Source: QQUD01 sp039029915 | Lineage (GTDB): Bacteria > Chloroflexota > Anaerolineae > Promineifilales > Promineifilaceae | Direction of reading: 5' to 3' | DNA: 39,017 nucleotides | Assembly (NCBI GenBank): GCA_039029915.1 | Contig: JBCCFD010000013.1 | Location: 1-39,017 of the forward strand | Shown: positions 24,075 to 32,777 of the stretch, one piece after another | Numbering within the stretch: position 1 is the first letter of the stretch | Layout: each line of letters begins with the position of its first letter | The notes under the pieces: generated by a model | What the model saw: the letters and a program-made list of their open reading frames with translations, nothing else | Told to the model about the DNA's origin: nothing | Databases searched by the model: none | Program-made: the position numbers and the translations under genes

Positions 24075-26759
24075 CTATGAGGGGAGGAGGCCTAAACCTC
24101 GTGCGCGATTGACGGCTTGGGTGCGGTTGTGAACATCTAGCTTGCCGTAGATGTTTCGAGAGTGAACTTTAATTGTGTTTAGAGTGAGGAAGAGTTGATT
24201 AGCAATCTGTTGATTGGTGTTTCCTGCGGCCATTAAAGATAACACTTCAATTTCCCTAGCGCTTAATGGCTCAAACAGTGGTTGTAAAGTTAATGGTGAT
24301 TCTTTTTGCAAAGCGGGTCTGTCTGTTGATGTTTTTTGCACTAACCGTTCTAAGATAGAATCAATAAATAACCTCAGGTTACCATTTTTTGTAATAATTT
24401 TTCTAAGATAGGGTATTAAAGACGGCCCCCAGTTGATAAACCGCTGCTTAGCACTTTCCGGCAGGGCAAGCTGCAGCGCTTTTTCAAGCGGTGCGGTTGA
24501 TTGTGTTTGCAAGGTGTTTAATATCAGAATATCAATGAGATCGGCGACCCGATTGTGCTTTTCTGCAACGGCCGTTAACCGTTCAAGCAACTTCACCACA
24601 TCAACGCCCTCTCCTTCATTCCTTTCTGTCACATAAAAATGAGCCAATGTCGTCATGTCGTAAAGCTCAATATGGCTAACCACACCACCCCGCGAAATGG
24701 CCTGTTCTGTAAAACTCGCGCGAGCTTTCTCCAACTCACCCTGCCGCACCCAGAATCTCCTCCGTATCGCATCAATCGGCCGAACTTCAGGGGCCGGACT
24801 CCCAAAATAAAGTTCATCCCCCTCATTTAAATTACCAAATGCGTTCTCGGCGTCCCTTTCGACCAAATTAATATGAGCCATGGCAATGTACCAGCGGTGG
24901 CGCAGCACCTCGAGTTCAGCTTGATCACCTAATGAGCGACTGAGGAACAGCGCCTCTTTTGCCTTATCAAGCTCTCCCCTTTCATAATAAATTTCGCTCA
25001 AAACAACCTGGATATTGGCCGAACCCTGATGACTCCTGCCGGCAGCCTCAGTAACCAGCGCCATCGCCTCTTGACATATCTCTTCAGCCTGCTTCAGCTT
25101 GAGTTGAACCATACACATATCAGCCAGAAGAAACATAATGCTAATGGTGGCGCTCAAATTCTCGGCGCGTCGCATGTTGCCTAGGCTCTGTACGATTTCA
25201 TCATAAGCTTTGGTAATATCTCCTTGTCCCCAGTACGTTAGACCCAGCATGGCACCTGCGGATCCTCTCCAAAAGAAGTCATCAGCGGGTAAATAGTCGA
25301 GCGCTTTTTGACTGTGTGCAATTGTATCAGCGAGGTTGCCTTGGGCACCCGCTCGGAAGGCTCGAGAAATCTCAACCATGCCAGGAATCGCTTGGCGTTG
25401 TGCTTGCTCAAGCTCTTCTGGTGACCGCTGATCAGACTTTAGCCACAACTCAATGTCATCCAAGCGCTTTTCAGCCACTAAAGGATCAACTGAAATTAAG
25501 GCCAAGGCGTAATAAGCATTTAAAAGGGGGTGCATTTTGAATAGTGATTCTGGGATATCCTTCAACCATTTGATGAGGGTGTCATTTTCGTAAATTTGCC
25601 GTAGTTCATCCCACGATGATTCAATAAGCGTCGCCACCCGAGAATATTGATGAGCCAGTTTGGCATGATAGATTGCATCAACCAAAAAATCGCGGCCCTC
25701 AAACCATTCACTTGCTTTTTCATGTATTTCTTTTATCTGATCAACTTCACTTTCTGGCGTCTGATTACGCAGCAGGTCAGAAAAGAGGTGATGGTAACGA
25801 TACCAAGAACGGGCCTCATCAAGGGGGATTAAAAAAAGATTGTTTCGTTCGAGCGTGGCTAATGTTTCTTTTCCATCGGTTCGGTTCGTTATTGCATCAC
25901 ACAACTCACCATCAAATCGCTTAAGGTGGGCAGTTTTCAGCAAAAATTGACGAATCGATTCGGGCTGCGTGCGCAGCACTTCTTCAACAAGATAGTCTGC
26001 CACAAAACGGTGCTGACCAGAAAACGCTTCAATATATGCTTCCCGCTCTGGTTTATTTTGAAGTGATATTGCGGCAAGCTGCAGTCCGGCAATCCAGCCT
26101 TCTGTTCGCCCTTCCAAAGTGCTAATTGCCTCTTCAGAGAGGTTAAGCTTCATGCTTTGGTTGAGGAATACGGCCGTTTCTGATGGCGTAAAGCGCAAAT
26201 CAGCCGTCCGAAACTCGGTCAGCTCTCCCCGAACGCGAAGTCGAGGTAGCGAAAAGCTGGGCTCTTGGCGCGTTGTAATAACAAGGTGCACCGTTGCTGG
26301 CAAGTGCTCAATTAAGAAAGCAAGCGCCTCAACAACTTCCACATGCTCAATCAGATGAAAATCATCCAAAACAAGAATAATCGGGGCTGGTAGCTCAATC
26401 AAATCATTAAGAATCGTGATAGCCAGCGAGGTGTATGGCACAGAATCTATAGACCGAAGCGCTTGAACAGCCTGTTTCCCAAAATCAGGCGAAATCTTTT
26501 GTATAGATGCAATTAAATAGGTAAAAAATTGGATCAGATCATTATCTGTCGCATCAAGAGAGAGCCAGGCTACATCCCGATCACAGCGGGCCACCCATGA
26601 ACTAACGGCCGTTGTTTTCCCAAATCCTGCTGGGGCAGAAACAAGCGTCAGCTTCCCACTTAAACCTGTATTCAACCGTTCAATTAGCCGTTGCCTTAAA
26701 ACTAGGTTCGGTCTTGGTTGAGGGGCAAATAGCTTCGTTTCTAAAATAGGTGGTGACAT
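24075..26759 (-). CDS. MalT-like LuxR-family ATP-dependent regulator (LAL type)
   Basis: An 894-residue STAND-class regulator. The N-terminal ATPase has Walker A SAPAGFGKTT (41-50), Walker B IILVLDDFHL (127-136) and the following ITTRQEPSFSLPRLRVRGEL sensor region, here cut to ITTRQEPSFSLPRLR. Residues about 330-800 are a helical-repeat (TPR-like) sensor. The C-terminal LuxR domain (about 825-890) reads LSAREIEVLSLMAAGNTNQQ, then FLTLNTIKVHSRNIYGKL. Such proteins bind a ligand on the repeat arm, oligomerise with ATP and activate promoters. Its gene is divergent from the membrane AraC gene (142-base gap) and lies upstream of the DUF6326 gene on the same strand. Ligand unknown. Confidence 0.93.
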   Translation of the reverse strand: MSPPILETKLFAPQPRPNLVLRQRLIERLNTGLSGKLTLVSAPAGFGKTTAVSSWVARCDRDVAWLSLDATDNDLIQFFTYLIASIQKISPDFGKQAVQALRSIDSVPYTSLAITILNDLIELPAPIILVLDDFHLIEHVEVVEALAFLIEHLPATVHLVITTRQEPSFSLPRLRVRGELTEFRTADLRFTPSETAVFLNQSMKLNLSEEAISTLEGRTEGWIAGLQLAAISLQNKPEREAYIEAFSGQHRFVADYLVEEVLRTQPESIRQFLLKTAHLKRFDGELCDAITNRTDGKETLATLERNNLFLIPLDEARSWYRYHHLFSDLLRNQTPESEVDQIKEIHEKASEWFEGRDFLVDAIYHAKLAHQYSRVATLIESSWDELRQIYENDTLIKWLKDIPESLFKMHPLLNAYYALALISVDPLVAEKRLDDIELWLKSDQRSPEELEQAQRQAIPGMVEISRAFRAGAQGNLADTIAHSQKALDYLPADDFFWRGSAGAMLGLTYWGQGDITKAYDEIVQSLGNMRRAENLSATISIMFLLADMCMVQLKLKQAEEICQEAMALVTEAAGRSHQGSANIQVVLSEIYYERGELDKAKEALFLSRSLGDQAELEVLRHRWYIAMAHINLVERDAENAFGNLNEGDELYFGSPAPEVRPIDAIRRRFWVRQGELEKARASFTEQAISRGGVVSHIELYDMTTLAHFYVTERNEGEGVDVVKLLERLTAVAEKHNRVADLIDILILNTLQTQSTAPLEKALQLALPESAKQRFINWGPSLIPYLRKIITKNGNLRLFIDSILERLVQKTSTDRPALQKESPLTLQPLFEPLSAREIEVLSLMAAGNTNQQIANQLFLTLNTIKVHSRNIYGKLDVHNRTQAVNRARGLGLLPS

Positions 26760-26901
26760 AGACTCTATTTTAACCTATCATCACAAAGTTGAGTGGCAAG
26801 CAAAATATTCTATAAACTAAAATAACTAACGCCATGCTTTACCAAATCAAAAAGGACGCTCTATCACTCTCTAAAAGCATGATGCTGTCACATTTCTTAT
26901 T

Positions 26902-28056
26902 ATGTACATCGATTGGATATCTGCACTTCTGCTCATTGGTTTAGGTCAAGGAATTTTTTTAAGCGCCACTCTTTTTATTCGCGGCGAAAAAAATCGTTCT
27001 GCTAATCGGTTCTTGGCGTTTTATGTTTTGGTGATGACCCTGACCCTAGCAGAAGAATTGATTTTCTATCTAGAGCTTGATATTGAATACCCAACGATCG
27101 CCTTAGTGTTGTGGCCAATTGTCTTTTTGACTGGCCCTAGCTTAATTTGGTACGCCCGCAATTTACTCGAGCAGGGGTTTCATTTCAACAGAAAACAGGG
27201 GCTCCATCTCATTCCCGCATTAATCAGTTTCTGCCTCATGTTACCGTTTTATCTATTGCCTGAATCCGTAAAACAACCTCAGCTTATTTCAACGGCTACT
27301 GCCACTGATTTTACATGGCAAATTATTGGGGTGACTATCACCTTCTACTTCATGATGGTGCATATTGGTATTTATGGTGTTTATATCATTCTATACATTC
27401 GCAGGTACCAGAGACAAAGACGTCTCACCTTTTCTCACGAGGAACAGGCGCTTATCACTTGGTTATATTTACTAGCCGCTCTATTTGCCTGCTGTTGGGT
27501 TTTATTTTTACTATCCGATTTCGTTACCTTGTTTCACGATTTGTTCTGGCTGCTGATGGCCCTCACGATGCCTGTATTGATGTACCTAATCACTTACTTT
27601 GTGATACGCCAACCGCTCCTGTTTAATGAGCAAGAGATTGTTCTCCCAAGAAGCGAGGATGCGCCACAAACGGCCGTTAAAAAATATTATGCCTCTTCCT
27701 TAACCATTGACCAGGCTCGCGACATCAAAAATCAGCTCATTACGCTGATGGAAACAGAGCGCCCCTACTTAGAAAACAAGCTCACATTACAGCAGCTTGC
27801 TGCCCAGCTAGACGTCTCACCGAATCATCTTTCTCAAGTAATCAACGACCATTTAATGCTTAACTTTTTCGACTTTGTAAATCGTTATCGCGTCAACGAA
27901 GCGAAACGGCTTTTGCTAACTGACCAAAGACGCTCAGTATTAGATATTGCGCTTGATGCCGGGTTCAACTCTAAGTCCCCATTTTATAAATCCTTTCGTG
28001 AACATACAGGCATGACGCCTTTGCAGTTTCGCAAATCGGCCGTTAATTCTGCCTAA
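26902..28056 (+). CDS. Membrane-anchored AraC-family regulator
   Basis: A 384-residue protein with seven or so hydrophobic helices in residues 5-240 (first helix WISALLLIGLGQGIFLSATL, last MALTMPVLMYLITYFVI) and a cytosolic AraC-type HTH at about 285-380 (LTLQQLAAQLDVSPNHLSQV and VLDIALDAGFNSKSPFYKSF). This layout is found in several bacterial phyla and suggests a receptor that controls DNA binding from the membrane. The start ATG 26902 has no good ribosome site. The gene is divergent from the LuxR-type giant. Target genes are not visible, but the amine-oxidase-like gene downstream on the same strand is a candidate. Confidence 0.88.
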   Translation: MYIDWISALLLIGLGQGIFLSATLFIRGEKNRSANRFLAFYVLVMTLTLAEELIFYLELDIEYPTIALVLWPIVFLTGPSLIWYARNLLEQGFHFNRKQGLHLIPALISFCLMLPFYLLPESVKQPQLISTATATDFTWQIIGVTITFYFMMVHIGIYGVYIILYIRRYQRQRRLTFSHEEQALITWLYLLAALFACCWVLFLLSDFVTLFHDLFWLLMALTMPVLMYLITYFVIRQPLLFNEQEIVLPRSEDAPQTAVKKYYASSLTIDQARDIKNQLITLMETERPYLENKLTLQQLAAQLDVSPNHLSQVINDHLMLNFFDFVNRYRVNEAKRLLLTDQRRSVLDIALDAGFNSKSPFYKSFREHTGMTPLQFRKSAVNSA

Positions 28057-28197
28057 CACTCGTTTCTGACTCAAATTGGGTTTAGAAAACGTGTTTCCCT
28101 ACACGGCAGGACGACACACGAACCTTTTAGGGCTAAGCTTTTTAAGTAAAAATCTACAGCTTATGAAACCAAGGATTGTTGTAAAGGTTTAAAAATC

Positions 28198-29364
28198 ATG
28201 AACAGACGAGAATTCATAAAAATGTGCGGGCTGTTAGGATTAAGCCTGCCTCTATCAGGAATAATGACGGCTTGCAGCGATGAGGCAATCGACTCAAGCA
28301 ATGTGGGCAAAATTTTAATAATCGGAGCTGGCGCTGCCGGGCTTTCAGCAGGCTATCTGCTTCAGCAGCAGGGAATTGACTTCCAAATTTTGGAAGCTTC
28401 ATCCGCATATGGGGGACGTATGAAGCGAACGACTGAGTTTGCAAACTTCCCCATTCCGCTTGGTGCTGAGTGGATCCATATCCCACCAGATATCCTTGAA
28501 GAAATAGTCAATGATGACTCAATTGAAGTGGATATAAAAACGACTTTATACGATCCAGACGCTGATTATGGCCTTTATGAAGGAGAACGCGTCACGCTGC
28601 AGCAAGCTGATTTCACCGAGGATAGCAAGTTTATCAACGCAACTTGGTTTGACTTCTTCGAACAGTACATTGTTCCATCTGTTGGGAGTCACATCACTTA
28701 TAATGCAGTGGTAAAAGCAATTGATTACTCGACTGAAACGATTCAAGTAGCAACAGAAGACCAAACGTATTCGGCCAACCGAGTCATTATGTCTGTGCCG
28801 GTCAAAATGCTTCAAAACGGTGCAGTTACTTTTACGCCTGAATTGCCAGAGGAAAAGCAAGATGCCATTGACAGTGTAACCGTATGGGACGGGTGCAAGG
28901 CGTTCATTGAATTTAATGAAAAGTTTTACCCAGCCTTTGTCGGCTTTGAAATCACACCCGAAAGAGCCGGTCAAAAACTGTACTACGATGCAGCTTATGG
29001 TCAAGACACAACCCAGCATGTCCTAGGTTTATTTGCTGTTGGCAGCGGCACGCGCCCCTACATCGAATTGAATGACGATGAGCTAATCGCCTATATGTTG
29101 AGCGAATTAGACGACCTGTTTGATGGTCAGGCGACGCCTAACTATGTCAAACACATCTTTCAGAATTGGAATGCCGAACCCTATGCGAATGGAGCTTACG
29201 TTTTCGACCATGAGGATTGGCGGAAGGTGCGAACCTTGGGCGATAGCGTTGACGATCGCTTGTTCTTTGCTGGAACAGCTTACACCGACGGATCAGACTG
29301 GAGCAGTGTTCACACAGCAGCCCGTTCAGCTAGGCGGGCGGTCGATGAAATATTAAGCAGTTAG
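28198..29364 (+). CDS. Exported FAD-dependent amine oxidase-like lipoprotein
   Basis: A 388-residue flavoprotein. The N-terminus NRREFIKMCG is a twin-arginine-type signal and the lipobox MTAC (Cys26) makes it a lipoprotein, so a folded FAD protein is probably exported by Tat and fixed outside. The Rossmann loop GAGAAGLSAG is at 43-52, followed by LEASSAYGGR. The C-terminal FAD motif is RLFFAGTAYTDGSDWSSVHTAARS. This is the flavin amine oxidase (monoamine oxidase, polyamine oxidase, phytoene desaturase) superfamily; the middle region is short compared with MAO. Substrate unknown; an amine or polyamine is plausible. AAAGG precedes ATG 28198. Confidence 0.88.
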   Translation: MNRREFIKMCGLLGLSLPLSGIMTACSDEAIDSSNVGKILIIGAGAAGLSAGYLLQQQGIDFQILEASSAYGGRMKRTTEFANFPIPLGAEWIHIPPDILEEIVNDDSIEVDIKTTLYDPDADYGLYEGERVTLQQADFTEDSKFINATWFDFFEQYIVPSVGSHITYNAVVKAIDYSTETIQVATEDQTYSANRVIMSVPVKMLQNGAVTFTPELPEEKQDAIDSVTVWDGCKAFIEFNEKFYPAFVGFEITPERAGQKLYYDAAYGQDTTQHVLGLFAVGSGTRPYIELNDDELIAYMLSELDDLFDGQATPNYVKHIFQNWNAEPYANGAYVFDHEDWRKVRTLGDSVDDRLFFAGTAYTDGSDWSSVHTAARSARRAVDEILSS

Positions 29365-29395
29365 GTCGCGAGTAAACTTATTTCAGTACAATAAT

Positions 29396-29754
29396 TTATA
29401 AGTTTTCAGATAAGAAACCGAAGGTTGAGCCTAGCAAAGCCAAATTAATGCCACGGTCAGGAAACTCATATAAGTAAATGCCATCCTCCTCTTCTCGCCG
29501 AAACCGAACGCCTTCCTCTTTAAATACCATCCTCAGCATATATTCTGCTTCTTCATATTTGACATCATGATTCGCATCATCGTATTGGGGCTTCGGTTGA
29601 CAAAGATATACATGGCAACACCACACCCGCTGATAGCTACAATAAGAATGAGAAGGCCCAATATGTTAGGCTCACGACCGGCCCCGGCGACTAAGGAAAA
29701 TATTATGGCAATAATCACGCCACTAACACCAAAACCTTTGTAAAGATTTTTCAT
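29396..29754 (-). pseudogene. Small two-helix membrane protein gene with a one-base frameshift
   Basis: ATG 29754 begins MKNLYKGFGVSGV, with two membrane helices (about 8-23 and 31-53); the longer reading from 29886 runs through repeat R3 and is rejected. The frame stops at 29533, but the overlapping frame carries YEEAEYMLRMVFKEEGVRF and RGINLALLGSTFGFLSENL to 29396. Adding one base to the CCCC run (29587-29590 on the plus strand) gives one 119-residue protein with a charged C-terminal domain. Two overlapping genes are a less likely alternative. Function unknown. Confidence 0.5.
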
Positions 29755-29816
29755 CGGAACCTCGGGGAAACGAAGTTTTAAGTCATCGTTGTATTCAAAG
29801 CAGGCCCTTCGTTTCA
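29755..29816 (-). repeat. Twin-hairpin intergenic repeat, partial copy R3
   Basis: Only the first half (first stem-loop) of the R1 repeat is present, on the minus strand: TTGAAACGAAGGGCCTG opens it and GTTTCCCCGAGGTTCCG closes it. It abuts the start codon of the frameshifted membrane-protein gene, so it lies in that gene's leader. Confidence 0.65.
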
Positions 29817-29960
29817 AGAAATTGAGCATCAGAACAAAACGAAGAAAAGATTGCCAAAATAAATAACTTTTCTTAAACTGAATCACATTCTTGGCGTAAC
29901 CGCATTAGAGATTTTAAAGTGAAAACACGAAGCACGTACCAATTTTCAAAGGATACAGCA

Positions 29961-30605
29961 ATGGCTCTCTCAAAAAATGCTCAAAGTATATATTCTCAGA
30001 TTAGCAGCGGCACACCAAAATTCGGTGACTTAAAAAAGATCGGTAAGACTATTAAAAGAGATCATGACTTAGCCATGGAGTTATGGTCAACAGGAGAATA
30101 TTTTCCGCGTTTACTAGCTGTTTTAATCATGGACAAAAAAATGCTCACCCAAGAATTAATGGACGATCTGGCCTCAGATTTAAGCACAAACGATTACGAA
30201 CAGCGCAATCTTATCGCCGATTGGCTTCTTGCTAACCAGCTAATGAAATCTAAAAAAACAACGGCCCTGATTGAATCATGGGACCACCATCCTTCTCCTA
30301 TTCTGCGACGTCTATTTTGGTATCATCAAGCTCGGCTCCGCTGGACCGGGCAAAACCCACCTGACAATACGTCTGATCTGCTTACCTCATTAGAAACCAA
30401 CATGGAAACGGCCGAACCTGAGGTCCAATGGGCTATGAATTTCTCAGCCGGTCAAATTGGTATTCATGAGCCAACCTATCGAGATCAATGCATTAAACTT
30501 GGTGAAAGAGTTGGACTTTATAAGGACGATCCTGTTCCAAGAGGGTGCACGCCATCTTACCTCCCAGAGTTCATCAGAATTGAAGCCGCCAAGTGGGAAA
30601 AATAA
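29961..30605 (+). CDS. AlkD-like DNA alkylation repair protein
   Basis: A 214-residue all-helical protein. ATG 29961 has AAAGGA upstream; the GTG 14 codons earlier has none. The helical-repeat pattern WSTGEYFPRLLAVLIMDKK, then DDLASDLSTNDYEQRN and HPSPILRRLFWYHQARLRW fits the DNA alkylation repair (AlkC/AlkD-like HEAT-repeat) family, which removes bulky alkylated bases without base flipping. Length matches AlkD (about 230). The catalytic aspartate cannot be placed with confidence. The next gene begins directly at the base after the stop. A repair role is likely, but some members of this family have no glycosylase activity. Confidence 0.65.
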   Translation: MALSKNAQSIYSQISSGTPKFGDLKKIGKTIKRDHDLAMELWSTGEYFPRLLAVLIMDKKMLTQELMDDLASDLSTNDYEQRNLIADWLLANQLMKSKKTTALIESWDHHPSPILRRLFWYHQARLRWTGQNPPDNTSDLLTSLETNMETAEPEVQWAMNFSAGQIGIHEPTYRDQCIKLGERVGLYKDDPVPRGCTPSYLPEFIRIEAAKWEK

Positions 30606-31325
30606 TTGCGCAAAAATAATTTTTTTGACCGTATAACAGAGCGATTAACCGCACTTATTGGGCTTGATTTTGATATCGACTTCAAGATGCAGGGCGATCA
30701 TTTCAACCAACTTGATGAGACACTCTACCTAGGCGCACGCCCAGATTTAGAGCATGTTCCAGCCCTCAAAGAAATTGGCATCACACACATTGTCAGCTGC
30801 CTTGAATCTGACGAGCAAAACAAAATGCCATTTTTGGCAGGCCAATTTCAAACACTCTTTCTGCCAATTCGTGATGTCATCCAAGAAGATATTGCAGCTA
30901 CATTTCCAGCATTTTTTGACTTTGCAAACCAAGCACGAATTGATAATGCAGAGGCTAAAGTATATGTTCACTGCCAGGTTGGGGTCAGTCGGTCAGCCAC
31001 ATTAGCCATCGCCTATTTGATGACGCAAGAACGCGCGCGATTTTACGAAACCTATCAGAAGGTCCGGTCAAAGCGGATTCAAGTGCTTCCAAATATAGGG
31101 TTTGCATCACAGCTTCAGCAGCTTGAAAACAAGTATCATCCCGAATCAAGCAAAGAAAGGCAATTATCATCCCTGGCAAAGTATCTGCATCAGATATGCA
31201 ATGTTCCCGTTGAGATTGAACTCCTGCAAACAATGCTCGAAAATCATAATTACGATGCGTTTTTGGCAATCCAAGCCATCTTTGGCGACGATATCCCAAG
31301 AGTTATCCAAGGAGTTCGTTTGTAA
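30606..31325 (+). CDS. Dual-specificity protein phosphatase with C-terminal extension
   Basis: A 239-residue protein starting at TTG 30606 right after the TAA of the AlkD-like gene. The catalytic P-loop is VHCQVGVSRSATLAIAYLM (Cys near 121, Arg near 127), and the general acid aspartate is in LPIRDVIQED. The N-terminal LDETLYLGARPDLEHVPALK is a DSP landmark. A helical tail (residues 180-239, with LLQTMLENHNYDAFLAIQAIFGD) is not part of the usual DSP fold and resembles a UBA-like three-helix unit by eye only. Bacterial DSPs act on phospho-Tyr/Ser/Thr proteins or on phospholipids and glycans; the substrate is unknown. Confidence 0.85.
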   Translation: MRKNNFFDRITERLTALIGLDFDIDFKMQGDHFNQLDETLYLGARPDLEHVPALKEIGITHIVSCLESDEQNKMPFLAGQFQTLFLPIRDVIQEDIAATFPAFFDFANQARIDNAEAKVYVHCQVGVSRSATLAIAYLMTQERARFYETYQKVRSKRIQVLPNIGFASQLQQLENKYHPESSKERQLSSLAKYLHQICNVPVEIELLQTMLENHNYDAFLAIQAIFGDDIPRVIQGVRL

Positions 31326-31353
31326 AAATTCAAGATGGCGCGACTGTATCAAA

Positions 31354-31461
31354 TCAAACGAAGTTCCTACTTTGAATAAAACGACGACCGCAAGCTTCGT
31401 TTCCTCATGTTTCAAAACCCTTAATCTAATAAGGGTTTCAAATTTGAAACTTCGGAACACT
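31354..31461 (+). repeat. Twin-hairpin intergenic repeat, copy R4
   Basis: Opens CAAACGAAGTTCCTAC and closes CTTCGGAACAC. The first stem (AAACGAAG with CTTCGTTT) is perfect. In the second half the arm has changed sequence, but a new stem (AAACCCTTA with TAAGGGTTT) replaces it, so hairpin potential is kept. It lies between the phosphatase and the second sulfotransferase. Confidence 0.8.
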
Positions 31462-31473
31462 AAAGGGTTTTGA

Positions 31474-32178
31474 ATGATTATTTGGCTCTCATCTTATCCA
31501 CGTTCAGGTAATACGTTTTTCAGAATCTTGCTCAAGCAACTTTACGGTATTAATACTCCGACTGCCTACGTTGGCAGTGATTACTCAGCATTTGAAGTTG
31601 GTAAAAATCTAGTTGGTCATGTACCTGATGAATGGACTGTTGAAGAAATGGCATCTAAACCTGAAGTCCTGATAGTCAAAACCCATCGACGAGCCAATGA
31701 CAATTTCCCAGCAATTTATTTACATAGGGATGGCAGAGATTCAATTGTTTCTTATGCTCGAAAAAAATCTAAAGCTGGCAACATAGATCAATATCATGAC
31801 ACGTTAAAAGAACTTATCACAACATCAAAAAGCTCAACCGGCACGTGGGGACAAAACGTTCTTCATTGGTTAAATCGTGATCCGAAAAATACGGTATTTG
31901 TTCGATATGAGGACTTAATAGCAAATCCTGAATTAATTGTCGCTAAAGCTTTACATAAGCTTAATCTTGGATTTAGCCTAAAGAAAACGGAGCGAACAGC
32001 TTTAACATTTGAAGCACTTCAATCTGTTAATCCCCACTTTTTTCGGCGAGGTGTGGTTGGAAGCTATAAGGATGAGCTACCTAACGATTTAGAGGCATTA
32101 TTTTGGCAACAACCCGAACACGCCGAAGCAATGAAGTTACTTGGCTACCAAACCTTGGGCCAAAGAAACAGTCACTGA
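31474..32178 (+). CDS. Sulfotransferase domain protein, short form
   Basis: A 234-residue cytosolic sulfotransferase. The phosphosulfate loop is YPRSGNT (8-14) right at the N-terminus and the 3'-phosphate loop is IYLHRDGRDSIVSYARK (near 80-97). FVRYEDLIANPE follows, as in PAPS-dependent enzymes. It is shorter than the sulfotransferase at 4.3 kb and lacks a membrane segment, so it is a different subgroup, not a recent duplicate. No ribosome site is clear. The acceptor is unknown. It is preceded by repeat R4. Confidence 0.8.
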   Translation: MIIWLSSYPRSGNTFFRILLKQLYGINTPTAYVGSDYSAFEVGKNLVGHVPDEWTVEEMASKPEVLIVKTHRRANDNFPAIYLHRDGRDSIVSYARKKSKAGNIDQYHDTLKELITTSKSSTGTWGQNVLHWLNRDPKNTVFVRYEDLIANPELIVAKALHKLNLGFSLKKTERTALTFEALQSVNPHFFRRGVVGSYKDELPNDLEALFWQQPEHAEAMKLLGYQTLGQRNSH

Positions 32179-32340
32179 ATTTAGCACTATTTAGAAACCA
32201 AGTAACCAAAAGTGGCGGAAAAGGACATTTTTAAAGTTTAATAGCAATTCGGTGATTTGAAAATCGCTTACGATTAAGGTTCTCTCCACCGCAACAACTT
32301 CCATATTTCCAAACATCCAATTAAAGACAGCAACTCCCTC

Positions 32341-32378
32341 TTGACCTTGAGCGCGCTCCAGATGTTAGAATTTACAGT
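32341..32378 (+). promoter_or_regulatory. MerR-type promoter with 19-bp spacer and internal dyad
   Basis: TTGACC (32341-32346) and TAGAAT (32366-32371) are separated by 19 bases, the over-long spacer typical of MerR-controlled promoters. The spacer contains the perfect 10-bp palindrome GAGCGCGCTC (32349-32358), extending to a 20-bp imperfect dyad (32344-32363). The -10 ends 7 bases before the merR ATG at 32379, so transcription would begin at or near the A of the start codon. No ribosome site is visible, consistent with a leaderless message. Confidence 0.7.
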
Positions 32379-32777
32379 ATGAAGAAATTAACAGGAGAAA
32401 ACGAGTTATTAACCCCTGGGCAAATGTCCCAACAAACAGGTGTCTCCATCGATACCTTACGCTACTATGAACGGGAAGGACTACTTCAATCCATCAATCG
32501 TAATACAAGCGGACACCGACGTTACAATGCAGATGATGTTCGCTGGGTTGAGGTCTTGAGATGTTTACGCACAACAGGTATGAGCATGGAACAGCTTAGG
32601 ACCTACTGCCAATTAGGTGATCAAGGTGAACACACCCAACCGGAGCGATTGGAATTGCTTCTACGTCATCGTCGCAAAGTTGTACAGGACATAGAGGCGA
32701 TGCAGCAATCGCTAATTTTAGTTGATCACAAAATCGATTTTTACAAAAAAGCCATAAAAATGGAGGGCAAGCAATGA
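32379..32777 (+). CDS. MerR-family transcriptional regulator
   Basis: A 132-residue MerR regulator. The winged HTH is at about residues 10-75 (LTPGQMSQQTGVSIDTLRYY, then REGLL, and GHRRYNADDVRWVEVLRCLR), followed by a long dimerisation coil to residue 125 and a charged tail. No metal-binding cysteine cluster is seen, so an organic or redox signal is more likely than a metal. It lies immediately behind a MerR-type promoter, which suggests autoregulation. The stop overlaps the start of the aldo-keto reductase by four bases (ATGA), giving a coupled two-gene operon. Confidence 0.93.
   Translation: MKKLTGENELLTPGQMSQQTGVSIDTLRYYEREGLLQSINRNTSGHRRYNADDVRWVEVLRCLRTTGMSMEQLRTYCQLGDQGEHTQPERLELLLRHRRKVVQDIEAMQQSLILVDHKIDFYKKAIKMEGKQ

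Noticed and set aside
28546..29019. 157-codon minus-strand frame inside the amine-oxidase-like gene
   Set aside because: Long, but without ribosome site or family pattern, while the opposite strand is a clear flavoprotein.
29755..29886. 44-residue N-terminal extension of the small membrane protein
   Set aside because: It would be translated from the dispersed repeat R3; the ATG at 29754 gives a normal membrane protein start.
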